A model generated the notes under the pieces. The model did not search any database and had not been told where the DNA came from. It worked only from the letters and a program-made list of their open reading frames with translations. Shown here in pieces: positions 51,155 through 59,980 of a stretch of DNA of 64,000 nucleotides (positions within the stretch are counted from its first letter, which is position 1; each line of letters starts with the position of its first letter). This DNA is from JAIXWP01 sp964428835 (GTDB lineage: Bacteria; Bacteroidota; Bacteroidia; Flavobacteriales_D; Sanyastnellaceae). A program made the position numbers and the translations under genes. Location of the stretch: assembly GCA_964428835.1 (NCBI GenBank), contig CAYRZQ010000005.1, positions 1 through 64,000 on the forward strand, written 5' to 3'.

Positions 51155-54100
51155 ATGAAGAAAATTTTACTTTCAAGTTTATTATTAATGTTAAACTTCT
51201 TTGCTGCGCAAGCACAAGTGGTAATTAACGAATTGGACGCAGACCAGCCTCAAACTGATGCTGCGGAGTTTATTGAACTCATCGGTGAACCGAACACTTC
51301 GCTCGATGGACTTGTGGTAGTCTTTATTAATGGAAATAATGATCAAGCCTATGCAGCCTATGACCTTGATGGTTATAGCACTGATGCTAACGGCCTTTTT
51401 GTGTTAGGGAACGTGGGAGTAGCTGCAGCCCAGCTCATATTTCCAGACAATACGCTTCAAAATGGACAAGACGCCGTTGCCATTTATTTGGGTAATGCCG
51501 TGGATTGGCCAGCGGGAGCTGTACCCACTAATGCCAATCTCGTAGATGCTGTCGTTTATGACACACAAGATGCAGATGACACTGTTTTAATTGATCTTCT
51601 TACTCCTGGCCAACCTCAAATTGATGAGAATGGCGATATGAATGGAGTATTCAACTCAATCTCTCGGGTGCCCGACGGGGGAGCTCCTTTTAATACTTCA
51701 GTTTTCGTGCTGCAAGCACCAACACCTGGCGCTTTCAATGCTCCAGTGGGCCCCGTATGTAATGCAGGCATGGTTAGTGTCGAAGGTTTGGATAATCCAG
51801 CTCAACTTTGCAATGATCAGGAATATGGAATTATCAATTTCTCCTCTAACTCTACGCAGCCTGGCGACGGTGTCTGGTTTGTAGTCACAAATACAAGTGG
51901 TGACATTGTTACATACAACGAAGATGGTATCTTTAACTTCGATGAATATGAATTGGGGAATTATCAAGTTTATAGCTTCTCTTTTATAGGCGAAGTGGAC
52001 CTATCAAGCCTGCAAGCAGGTTTTCCTGTGAACGGAATAGCTGCATCAGAGTGTATTAATGTTTCATCAAGCTTTGTCACAATTCAAGTAATTGATTGCA
52101 CCGTTCCTATTTGCAATGGAGGCACACTTGAAGCTACTTCTAATACCACTTTTTGCTCTGATGCAACGAACGCGAACGTAACTTTTAATGTGTCCGGAAA
52201 TCAGGTTAATGGGGAATATACATTCGTCCTAACTGATGAAAATAACCTCGTCATCCAGCTGTTTAATGAAACGTCATTCAACACAGACAATCTTGAAATT
52301 GGAACTTATAGAATTTGGGGATTGTCTTACTTCGGAGATTTAGATCCTACTACAATCGAACCTGGAGATGATGCGCTGTTTATATTGCCGTTTGAATTCT
52401 GCACGCAACTCTCAACAAATTTTATTGCTATAAACATTGTCAATTGCGAATTCGAAAACGGTTGCCAGACGCTTATCATTTCTCAATACTTTGAAGGAAC
52501 AGCTTTTAACAAGGCTATCGAGTTGTACAATACTTCTAATTTCCCAATTGATCTAGACGATTACGAGTTGTTTTTATATGCAAATGGAAGCACAGATGTC
52601 ACCAATGCTTTCGCTCCACTTGGTATCCTCCCCGGTGGTGAAACATTTTTGATTGTTCACCCACAAGCAGACCCTGCTTTGTTGGCAATCGCCGATACAA
52701 CGAGCAACGTAGTAAACTTCAATGGTGATGATGCAATTGTGCTTCAGGAAAACCTCGTTAATATTGATGTATTCGGTCAAGTAGGCGAAGACCCAGGAAT
52801 GTTCTGGACTACACCTGCGGGCAATACTCAAGACAATTCTTTGATCCGATTCAATTATGTGTCGGCACCAAATACTGATTGGGCGGTAACACAAAATCAG
52901 TATTTCTCTTCACCTATTTCCAGCTTTGAAACTCTAGGAAATCATGACTTTTTGCAGTGTAGCAATATCCCGCAAATGGGCTTTGAGATTTCAGCTATTT
53001 CAGTTGAGGAGAGCGTAGGACAAGTAGAGCTGATCGTAAACGCATACAACATTCCAGCTGCTGTTGATGTACAGGTGACATTGGCCGATGGAACAGCTAT
53101 AGCAGGTGAGGACTTTGTAAACGACAACAACTATAATCTTTCATTCGCTGCTGGAAATTCGTCTCAGAGCGTTTTCATTAACATTATTGATGAGGACATT
53201 GAAGAAGACTTAGCCGAGTTCTTTACTGCAACGCTTTCTTCTGCTGTAGAGGTAGATTTCATTATACCTCAAGTTACAATTACGATTGAGTCTAATGATC
53301 AATCTTATCCTCTCTACACTATTGCTGAAGTAAGAGTGGAAAATGAGTTTGGAGTGATGGATAGCATTGGTGTCTTCTGCGAGTTGCGTGGCATTGTTCA
53401 CGGAATCAATTTCAATAGTGACGGAACACATTTCCATATTTTAGATGAGACTGGAGGTATCAAAGTTTTTCAAGCGTTAGAAGACTTGGGATATACTGTG
53501 ACAGAAGGTGATAGCGTTCACGTAGGCGGTTTTATTGAGCAGTTTATGGGACAAGCAGAGATTCGTCCGGACTACATTACACTAATTGATGCAAATCACC
53601 CGCTTCAAACGCCAACAGTAGTAAACGGATTGACAGAGGAAAATGAAAGTAGCTTAGTCACTATTTCATGTGTGAGCCTCGAAAATCCAGGTCAGTGGAT
53701 TGCTTCTGGTACTGGGTTTATTGTTGATGTGACAGACGGAACCAACTCTTTTGAAGTGTGGATCGATGGGGATACAGAGTTGTTTAGCGGCGGGGTACTG
53801 GAAGGTAGTTTTACTCTAACAGGAATTGTGGAGCAAATGGACAACGCTTCTCCTTTTGACAATAACTATGTTATTTTACCACGTTATATTGCGGATATAG
53901 ATGACCAAGTTGTTGCTGATTTCAGCATTCCGAGTCCAATTGTTTTCGGAGACAATGGTGTCACCATTGCAATCGTAAATAACTCTTTAGGTGCAAATAT
54001 TCTTGAATGGGATTTTGGCGATGGAAATACCTTTGAGGGTGAAGTAGAAGAACATACTTATACCTACGAAGCGTTGGCTCCGCTGGCTGAAATTACTGTT

Positions 54101-54421
54101 TCTTTGACCGCCTCAGGTGATGCTTGCACTGCTACATCTACTCAGACAGTGGATCTGGTTTATTCAAGCGTTGAAGAAGTAGATGCGTTCGAATTGAATG
54201 TGTATCCAGTGCCTGCCAACAATAATCTCACGATAGAAGCTGCTGAACTTGTCGAAATGGTTCAAGTTATCGACATCACAGGTCGTGTTGTCATTGCCAT
54301 TCAAAATATGAATTCTCACCGTGTAGATGTGAATACAAGCGCTTTGAGCGTTGGTAATTACGTATTGCAAGTGATTTCTTCAGATGCTGCGGTAGTGAAG
54401 AGTTTTGTAGTATCAAGATAA
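51155..54421 (+). CDS. Secreted multi-domain protein with lamin-tail, Calx-beta, PKD and T9SS sorting domains
   Basis: From ATG 51155 the product is 1088 residues (MKKILLSSLLLMLNFFAAQA); the TTG at 51131 adds eight unlikely residues. A lamin-tail domain (VVINELDADQPQTDAAEFIE) is followed by two strand-rich CNGGT modules. A second lamin-tail domain comes next (LIISQYFEGTAFNKAIELYN), then Calx-beta (DGTAIAGEDFVNDNNYNLSF) and an OB/DUF5689-like segment (ELRGIVHGINFNSDGTHFHI). A PKD domain (ILEWDFGDGNTFEGE) and a type A sorting domain (LNVYPVPANNNLTIEA) finish it. No nuclease or phosphatase domain of the kind often joined to lamin-tail domains was found. A TATTTTTG box lies 21 nt upstream. Confidence 0.87.
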   Translation: MKKILLSSLLLMLNFFAAQAQVVINELDADQPQTDAAEFIELIGEPNTSLDGLVVVFINGNNDQAYAAYDLDGYSTDANGLFVLGNVGVAAAQLIFPDNTLQNGQDAVAIYLGNAVDWPAGAVPTNANLVDAVVYDTQDADDTVLIDLLTPGQPQIDENGDMNGVFNSISRVPDGGAPFNTSVFVLQAPTPGAFNAPVGPVCNAGMVSVEGLDNPAQLCNDQEYGIINFSSNSTQPGDGVWFVVTNTSGDIVTYNEDGIFNFDEYELGNYQVYSFSFIGEVDLSSLQAGFPVNGIAASECINVSSSFVTIQVIDCTVPICNGGTLEATSNTTFCSDATNANVTFNVSGNQVNGEYTFVLTDENNLVIQLFNETSFNTDNLEIGTYRIWGLSYFGDLDPTTIEPGDDALFILPFEFCTQLSTNFIAINIVNCEFENGCQTLIISQYFEGTAFNKAIELYNTSNFPIDLDDYELFLYANGSTDVTNAFAPLGILPGGETFLIVHPQADPALLAIADTTSNVVNFNGDDAIVLQENLVNIDVFGQVGEDPGMFWTTPAGNTQDNSLIRFNYVSAPNTDWAVTQNQYFSSPISSFETLGNHDFLQCSNIPQMGFEISAISVEESVGQVELIVNAYNIPAAVDVQVTLADGTAIAGEDFVNDNNYNLSFAAGNSSQSVFINIIDEDIEEDLAEFFTATLSSAVEVDFIIPQVTITIESNDQSYPLYTIAEVRVENEFGVMDSIGVFCELRGIVHGINFNSDGTHFHILDETGGIKVFQALEDLGYTVTEGDSVHVGGFIEQFMGQAEIRPDYITLIDANHPLQTPTVVNGLTEENESSLVTISCVSLENPGQWIASGTGFIVDVTDGTNSFEVWIDGDTELFSGGVLEGSFTLTGIVEQMDNASPFDNNYVILPRYIADIDDQVVADFSIPSPIVFGDNGVTIAIVNNSLGANILEWDFGDGNTFEGEVEEHTYTYEALAPLAEITVSLTASGDACTATSTQTVDLVYSSVEEVDAFELNVYPVPANNNLTIEAAELVEMVQVIDITGRVVIAIQNMNSHRVDVNTSALSVGNYVLQVISSDAAVVKSFVVSR

Positions 54422-54440
54422 TTTTTAGGTTAAAATATAA

Positions 54441-54474
54441 AAGCCACGGCCCGCAAGGGCACGTGGCTTTTTTT
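54441..54474 (+). terminator. Strong Rho-independent terminator
   Basis: AAGCCACG pairs with CGTGGCTT, with an inner GCCC-GCAA-GGGC stem, followed by a run of seven or eight T. It starts 20 bp after the stop of the lamin-tail protein gene and separates it from the DUF502 gene. Confidence 0.9.
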
Positions 54475-54480
54475 ATGTGT

Positions 54481-54488
54481 TAGCTTTG
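54481..54488 (+). promoter_or_regulatory. -7 box (TAGCTTTG) for the DUF502-EamA unit
   Basis: This is an exact TAnnTTTG match immediately after the terminator and 22 nt before the DUF502 ATG at 54511. A -33 TTG is not evident because that region is the terminator stem. Confidence 0.45.
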
Positions 54489-54510
54489 CACCATCCTAAT
54501 CTACCAATGC

Positions 54511-55125
54511 ATGGAAAAGAATGTTTTAAGAAAACTGGGAGGCTACTTTTTAAACGGAGTCCTAATAATCGTCCCCATTGCTGCGGTCGTGTACATCATC
54601 TACAAAGTGCTGGAGCTATTGAGCACGCCCTTCCTAACGTTGATGTATAATGAAAGAGAGCTTGCGGTGACCGGCCAGAAAATTTCTCCTCTTGCTATTT
54701 TATCTCTGCTGCTTTTTATTCTCGTTCTTGGGTACATCGGAACAAAACTCATCAACGAGCCGATCAAGAAACGAATTAGTCAATATGTAGAAAAAATACC
54801 TCTTTATAAAAGTATAACCGATATCATCAACGCACTTGTTGGGAGTAAAAAAAGGTTCAATAAACCAGTATTGGTAAAGCTCAATCAGGAGCAAGATATA
54901 GAAGTGATTGGATTTATTACAGATGAAGACCTCAATGAATTGGCCGATGATATAGAAGGAAAGATTGGCGTCTATTTACCGATGAGTTTCAGCTTCTCTG
55001 GTCATTTGGTAATCGTGCCCAAAAAGAATGTCAAAGTCGTTGATAGAAACTCCGTTGATGTAATGAAGTATATCGTTAGCGGTGGAATAGTTGATCTTGA
55101 TAATGCCAGCGATGACAAGAACTAG
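54511..55125 (+). CDS. DUF502 family membrane protein
   Basis: This 204-residue protein has two N-terminal transmembrane helices (about 11-33 and 54-74) separated by a loop that includes the conserved PFLTLMYNERE-like sequence. A soluble domain follows, with IPLYKSITDIINALVGSKKR and VGVYLP/PMSFSFSGHLVIVPKKNV (here IGVYLPMSFSFSGHLVIVPK), typical of DUF502. The function is not established. Its stop overlaps the start region of the EamA gene, so the two are probably translated in a coupled way. Confidence 0.9.
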   Translation: MEKNVLRKLGGYFLNGVLIIVPIAAVVYIIYKVLELLSTPFLTLMYNERELAVTGQKISPLAILSLLLFILVLGYIGTKLINEPIKKRISQYVEKIPLYKSITDIINALVGSKKRFNKPVLVKLNQEQDIEVIGFITDEDLNELADDIEGKIGVYLPMSFSFSGHLVIVPKKNVKVVDRNSVDVMKYIVSGGIVDLDNASDDKN

Positions 55126-55984
55126 AGCGCTGGCTATTTTACACCTCACTGTTTTTATTTGGGGATTCACAGGTATTCTGGGTAATGAAATTTCTTTAGA
55201 TGCTGATAGATTGGTGTGGTGGCGCACCTTTGTTGCGGCCATAGCGATGGGCGCTTGGGCTTTTTTAGCAAAGAAGTCTTTGATAGCATCAACCAAAGAA
55301 TTAATGGCTTATGCTGGAGTAGGAGTGCTCACAGCAGCTCATTGGATATGTTTTTTTGGAAGCATCAAAGTCAGTAATGTGAGCACGGCATTGGCCGTGG
55401 TGAGCACTACGAGTTTCTTTGTGGCTCTGGTAGCACCTTTTATAAGAAAAGCTAAGTTTGAATGGATAGAGTTGCTATTGGGAGTAATTGTAGTGGTTGG
55501 TTTGACGATTATTTTCAACTTTGAGCCGGACAAAACCTGGGGTATTATTCTTTCTTTATGTGCTGCCTTGTTGGCGGCCACATTTTCAAGCATCAATTCT
55601 GTTTTGGTAAAATCATATCCTCCAACGCGCATTGCATTTTATGAGATGTTGTTTGGAATGCTTGCTGTTACAATTTACTTGTTGTTTTCAGGGCGGATGG
55701 AAGCTGAAATGTTTTCTTTGGAAGCCCGGGACTTTGCACTGATCTTAGTTTTGGGCATCTTAGCCACTGCCTTTGCGTATATCGTCAGTATCGATGTAAT
55801 GAAGGTATTGTCTCCTTTTACATGTGCATTGACAATCAACCTAGAGCCATTGTACACAATAGTTTTTGCCTTGTTGATGTATGGGGAAAAGGAATATATG
55901 AGTCCTCAATTCTATCTGGGCTCCGTTTTGATTTTATCGACTTTGTTTATCGACGCTTATTATAGAAATAAAAAAGCCGCTTAG
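55103..55984 (+). CDS. EamA family (DMT) transporter
   Basis: This polytopic protein of about 293 residues has ten predicted helices arranged as two EamA repeats (about 8-140 and 155-290). It belongs to the drug/metabolite transporter superfamily, which exports amino acids or other small metabolites. Signatures include LHLTVFIWGFTGILG at the start, HWICFFGSIKVSNVSTALAV, and CALTINLEPLYTIVFALLMY near the end. Possible starts are ATG 55103 (used) and ATG 55112; both overlap the DUF502 gene. The substrate is unknown. A palindromic terminator overlaps the stop codon. Confidence 0.9.
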   Translation: MPAMTRTRALAILHLTVFIWGFTGILGNEISLDADRLVWWRTFVAAIAMGAWAFLAKKSLIASTKELMAYAGVGVLTAAHWICFFGSIKVSNVSTALAVVSTTSFFVALVAPFIRKAKFEWIELLLGVIVVVGLTIIFNFEPDKTWGIILSLCAALLAATFSSINSVLVKSYPPTRIAFYEMLFGMLAVTIYLLFSGRMEAEMFSLEARDFALILVLGILATAFAYIVSIDVMKVLSPFTCALTINLEPLYTIVFALLMYGEKEYMSPQFYLGSVLILSTLFIDAYYRNKKAA

Positions 55985-55998
55985 AATTCTAAGCGGCT
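55975..55998. terminator. Perfect 24-nt palindromic bidirectional terminator
   Basis: AGCCGCTTAGAA is followed directly by its exact inverse TTCTAAGCGGCT. An A run precedes it and a TTTT follows, so it can work for the plus-strand EamA gene, whose stop codon (TAG) lies inside it, and for the minus-strand lipoprotein gene. Confidence 0.85.
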
Positions 55999-56021
55999 CT
56001 TTTGTAAATGCTTTGTATGTC

Positions 56022-56912
56022 TTAGTTACAGCCCATTTGGCCGAACCCGTCAACTTCATCGAAAGTTGGATCTTCAGCTTCTTCGCCATCGAGGAAGGCA
56101 TCAAAGAAGTCAGAAAGAACTAGGTAAGTACCGTCAAAGCTCATAGAGCTGCTGTTCACAGTCAATTCTCCACCGCTAGCAAAATAGAGGTTGAGGTTAG
56201 AGAAGTCCATTACGAATGAGAATGCGAAATCACTAGCAGATCCGTCACCTTCATCATACTCGAACCAATCAAAAATTTCATATGAACCGTCTAACTCGTC
56301 TGAAAGAACGTAGTAAGCAGCATATCCATTAAAGTATTCGAAAGGGTCGAAATCTTCACTTTCTGTGTCAGCATCTGCAAGAGCTTCAAAGTCTCCAGAG
56401 AATCCTACTACAAGACCGAATTGATCCCATTCGTAACCAGTATCAAAGATATCTGGAGATTCTCCATCTGCTTCGATTTGTTCAGCAGACAAACAAATAA
56501 CATAATCCATGTTAAGTGTAGTCTCCCCAGCAACCACAACACCACTTCCGCCAGATGTAGATGAACCACCACCTACGCTGAATACGAGGTAGCTACCGTC
56601 GTTGTCAGTATAGTACATTGTACCATCATTGTCTGGGTCAGCAAAGTTGAAACCGTCAGCTGGATCTGCAAATTCGAATTCACGCGTTCCAAAATCCAAG
56701 TCAATAAACTTGTTAGTGTTTGGATTGTAGAAGCGAAGTTTTGGGATTCTCTGTACAGCCTCAGCAACGGTACGAACCTGGCTATTGTCGAGAGTTACAG
56801 AAGTTCTTGGCGCCATTGGCTTATTGCTGTGAACTTCTTCTTCCTTTGAACAGCCTGTAAATACAAAAGCAGCTCCTATTGAAACTGCAGCCGCGATTAG
56901 TTTAATTTTCAT
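56022..56912 (-). CDS. Highly acidic predicted lipoprotein, function unknown
   Basis: From ATG 56912 the product is 296 residues with a lipoprotein signal (MKIKLIAAAVSIGAAFVFTG, then C21). An upstream in-frame ATG adds 22 residues ahead of the signal and is unlikely. The mature protein is very rich in Asp, Glu, Phe and Tyr (ADPDNDGTMYYTDNDGSYLV, EYFNGYAAYYVLSDELDGSY). It has a Gly/Ser-rich linker near 115-125 and ends in Cys-Asn. The composition suggests a beta-rich, calcium-binding surface lipoprotein, but no family is recognised. It follows the beta-barrel gene by 78 bp on the same strand. Confidence 0.65.
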   Translation of the reverse strand: MKIKLIAAAVSIGAAFVFTGCSKEEEVHSNKPMAPRTSVTLDNSQVRTVAEAVQRIPKLRFYNPNTNKFIDLDFGTREFEFADPADGFNFADPDNDGTMYYTDNDGSYLVFSVGGGSSTSGGSGVVVAGETTLNMDYVICLSAEQIEADGESPDIFDTGYEWDQFGLVVGFSGDFEALADADTESEDFDPFEYFNGYAAYYVLSDELDGSYEIFDWFEYDEGDGSASDFAFSFVMDFSNLNLYFASGGELTVNSSSMSFDGTYLVLSDFFDAFLDGEEAEDPTFDEVDGFGQMGCN

Positions 56913-56990
56913 TTTATCATTATTTATTAAGTGATAAAAAAAGTTTTGGGTTACGAAAATACAATTTCCGTAACCCAAAAAATGTTTTTT

Positions 56991-57806
56991 TTAGTTAAAT
57001 AACCAACCGAGACGGATAGTTGACTGCATAACTGTACCCCAGTTAAAGTTTCTCCAGTCACCAGAACCATCACCTACGATTTCTCTTGTACCAACTGAAC
57101 GGCTACCGTTATCAGCGATTTCAACGAAAACAACATCAGAGAAGTTGTCGTCTGCGCTAGCTGCATCAGTGTAGAGGAATGAAGTTTCGTCACCGATTTC
57201 AACTTCAACGTCTCTCAATGTAGTTCTGCTAAGACCAAAACCAAGTTCAACACCTAGGTAAAGGTTATCAGCGATGTAGTAATCAACACCAGCGATAGCA
57301 TTCAAACCTACAGTTGTTGTTCCTTCTGTACGAGTCAAAGAGAATACAGAGTAGTTTTCTACACGAGCGTCAGCAGCGTTACCGCCCCAGAATTCACGCT
57401 CGAAAGAGTTGCGACCGATACCGAATAACAATTCAGCACCCACGTATGGAGAAAGACGGTCAGTTCCATCAAAGTGCATTTCATATCCTGGACGGATAGA
57501 GAAATTGAAGCTGCTCTCATAGTCATAAAGAGCATCTACTGCTACTGTTTGACCAGTAGAACCGATAGCTTCAGTCGCTTGAGCTCTTACTGTAGTAACG
57601 CGGTCACCACCTAAGCCAAATCCGATGCGGATAGCAGAAGACTCGCTGTTGAACATACGGAAACGGATACCGTTTGTAGAAAGTGGATTACCAGAAAGAG
57701 GTGAGAACTGAACCTCGATGTTTTTTTCGCCACCTGTTTGCTTCTGAGCGAACAAACCTGTAGTCGCAGTTAAAGCTAATGCAAGAAAGAAAATTTTCTT
57801 TTTCAT
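56991..57806 (-). CDS. Outer-membrane beta-barrel protein
   Basis: This 271-residue protein has a signal peptide (MKKKIFFLALALTATTGLFAQ). Alternating strands follow, typical of the porin-like or outer-membrane-protein beta-barrel family: IEVQFSPLSGNPLSTNGIRF, FSIRPGYEMHFDGTDRLSPY, VGAELLFGIGRNSFE, LGVELGFGLSRTTL. The last strand MQSTIRLGWLFN ends near an aromatic residue. A domain-length acidic loop carries TSFLYTDAASADDNFSDV. No specific channel family is recognised. It is upstream of, and probably co-transcribed with, the acidic lipoprotein gene. Confidence 0.75.
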   Translation of the reverse strand: MKKKIFFLALALTATTGLFAQKQTGGEKNIEVQFSPLSGNPLSTNGIRFRMFNSESSAIRIGFGLGGDRVTTVRAQATEAIGSTGQTVAVDALYDYESSFNFSIRPGYEMHFDGTDRLSPYVGAELLFGIGRNSFEREFWGGNAADARVENYSVFSLTRTEGTTTVGLNAIAGVDYYIADNLYLGVELGFGLSRTTLRDVEVEIGDETSFLYTDAASADDNFSDVVFVEIADNGSRSVGTREIVGDGSGDWRNFNWGTVMQSTIRLGWLFN

Positions 57807-58097
57807 AAATGTTGAGTTTTTGGGTTATGATATTGCAAGATTGTGCAATTCTTTTGTTTGATTGTTACGGGTTTATACTTGTTTTCTAACTACCAATTGT
57901 TAATTCGTTCAAAAAGAACGTTTGATTGCGGGCCAAATGTAAAAGAATTTTTCTTCGATGAAACCAACATTCGTCACGTTGGAGTGCTTTTTTTCCGCGA
58001 CACCGCTTCTCAAACTCTGAACCAAGAATTGTTAAAACGAACCCTCTATTTGAAATAAAATTTACGACTTGTCGTTTAGGGGCTCGTTTTCAACTTC
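57807..58097. other. Intergenic region between glmS end and beta-barrel gene start
   Basis: This 291-bp gap should contain the promoter of the beta-barrel gene, read on minus. An open frame of 71 codons on plus (57843-58058) has no homologue I recognise and no start signal, and is not called. No clear TAnnTTTG box or hairpin was found. Confidence 0.3.
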
Positions 58098-59942
58098 TTA
58101 CTCCACAGTCACGCTCTTCGCTAAGTTTCGTGGCTGATCCACATTGCAACCTCGCATTACTGCCACATGGTAAGCCAAAAGTTGGAAAGGTATCACAGAT
58201 ACGATAGGCACGAGGGTATCATCTGTCTTTGGAATTTCAATTACGTGATCCGCCAACTCCGTTACTGTCTTGTCTCCAGCGGTCACTATCGCAATGATTT
58301 TTCCCTTTCTTGCCTTTACTTCCTGAATATTCGAAACGACTTTTTCATAAGATGGTCCTTGTGTAGCGATTACGAATACGGGCATTTCCTCATCAATTAG
58401 GGCAATAGGTCCATGCTTCATTTCGGCGGCGGGATAACCTTCAGCGTGTATGTAAGATATTTCTTTAAGTTTTAAAGCACCTTCAAGGGCAACAGGAAAG
58501 GAATAACCTCTTCCCAAGTAAAGGGCGTTTCTTGAATTTTTATAAATCGAAGCTATTTCCTTTACGTGATCATTGCTTTTGAGCGCCACTTCCACTTGAT
58601 CAGGCACCGCATTCAACTCGGCCATTAATTTGATCACATCTTTTTGTTCGATTGTCCCTCTTACCTGAGCTACTCCAAGCGCGAGTTGGTACAAAACAGT
58701 TACTTGAGCGGTAAAAGCTTTAGTAGATGCGACTCCAATTTCCGGTCCCGCATGAGTATATGCTCCCGAATGAGTGGAGCGAGAGATTGTGCTTCCAACG
58801 ACATTGCAAACTCCAAAAATGAATGCACCTTTTTGTTTGGCCAATTCAATAGCAGCCAAAGTGTCTGCTGTCTCGCCACTTTGTGAAATGGCAATGACAA
58901 TATCATCTTTATATATTACAGGATTGCGATATCTGAATTCGCTTGCATATTCCACTTCCACGGGTACACGAGCAAAATCTTCAAAGAGATATTCGGCAAC
59001 TAAGCCAGCATGCCAGGAAGTGCCGCAAGCTACAATGATGATTCGTTTTGCATTGAGCCACTTATCGCGATGATCATCGATCCCGCTCATCTTCACAAAA
59101 CCATTTTGAATATTGATGCGTCCTCTAAACGAATCGCGAATGGAGCGCGGTTGCTCGTGGATTTCCTTTAACATAAAGGAATCATAACCGCCTTTTTCAA
59201 TTGCTTCAAGCTTGAGCTCGAGGGCCTGAATATATGGAGTCTTCGCTTGATTTTGAATAGTGACAATCTTGAGACCTTCTTTGCGGTCCATCAAGGCTAC
59301 CTCTTCATCGTCAAGGTAAACAACATTCTTTGTGTATTCAATGATCGGCGTCGCGTCAGAGGCTATGTAGAAATCGTCATTTTTACCAACGCCGATAACA
59401 AGAGGACTTGATTTTTTGGCCGCTACAAGTTGGTTGGGGTTTTCTTTGTCAAGCACCACGATAGCATAGGCACCATGTACTTCTGACAACGCTATTCTAA
59501 CCGCCTCAAACAACGAAACGTTTAGTTTACTTCGCACGTCTTCGATAAAGTGTACGAGAACTTCCGTGTCTGTTTCGCTGTGAAATACGTGACCTCTACT
59601 TTTCAATTCTTCTTTGATCGACGCATAGTTTTCGATGATCCCGTTATGAATCAATGCAAGTTTTCCATCTCCAGACAAATGCGGGTGAGCATTCACATCG
59701 TTGGGCACGCCGTGCGTAGCCCATCTGGTGTGTCCGATACCAATTCCACCAGTCTTAGAATCCTCATCGACGATGTTTTCAAGATCGACGACTTTTCCTT
59801 TGCACTTGAATAATTTCAAATCACCATTTTCTAAAATGGCAACTCCTGCGGAGTCATAACCTCGATATTCGAGGCGTTTCAATCCTTTGATTAGAATGGG
59901 ATAAGCATCACCGTTACCAAGGTATCCGACAATTCCACACAT
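58098..59942 (-). CDS. glmS: Glutamine--fructose-6-phosphate aminotransferase GlmS
   Basis: GlmS makes glucosamine-6-phosphate from fructose-6-phosphate and glutamine, the entry to peptidoglycan and LPS amino sugars. The 614-residue protein has the Ntn glutaminase domain starting MCGIVGYLGNGDAYPILIKG (nucleophile Cys2), with GIGHTRWATHG and HNGIIENY. Two SIS sugar-isomerase domains follow: VACGTSWHAGLVAEYLFEDF, ISQSGETADTLAAIELAK, GYSFPVALEGALKLKEISYI. The terminal NLAKSVTVE is canonical. No ribozyme-like leader is seen. The gene follows the DUF4270 gene by 38 bp. Confidence 0.98.
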   Translation of the reverse strand: MCGIVGYLGNGDAYPILIKGLKRLEYRGYDSAGVAILENGDLKLFKCKGKVVDLENIVDEDSKTGGIGIGHTRWATHGVPNDVNAHPHLSGDGKLALIHNGIIENYASIKEELKSRGHVFHSETDTEVLVHFIEDVRSKLNVSLFEAVRIALSEVHGAYAIVVLDKENPNQLVAAKKSSPLVIGVGKNDDFYIASDATPIIEYTKNVVYLDDEEVALMDRKEGLKIVTIQNQAKTPYIQALELKLEAIEKGGYDSFMLKEIHEQPRSIRDSFRGRINIQNGFVKMSGIDDHRDKWLNAKRIIIVACGTSWHAGLVAEYLFEDFARVPVEVEYASEFRYRNPVIYKDDIVIAISQSGETADTLAAIELAKQKGAFIFGVCNVVGSTISRSTHSGAYTHAGPEIGVASTKAFTAQVTVLYQLALGVAQVRGTIEQKDVIKLMAELNAVPDQVEVALKSNDHVKEIASIYKNSRNALYLGRGYSFPVALEGALKLKEISYIHAEGYPAAEMKHGPIALIDEEMPVFVIATQGPSYEKVVSNIQEVKARKGKIIAIVTAGDKTVTELADHVIEIPKTDDTLVPIVSVIPFQLLAYHVAVMRGCNVDQPRNLAKSVTVE

Positions 59943-59980
59943 AGTATCGTTTTATTATAAAGTTTTATGGTCGTATTGGT

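Noticed and set aside
57843..58058. 71-codon open frame on + in the gap after glmS
   Set aside because: No start signal, promoter box or recognisable similarity; expected by chance in an AT-rich gap.
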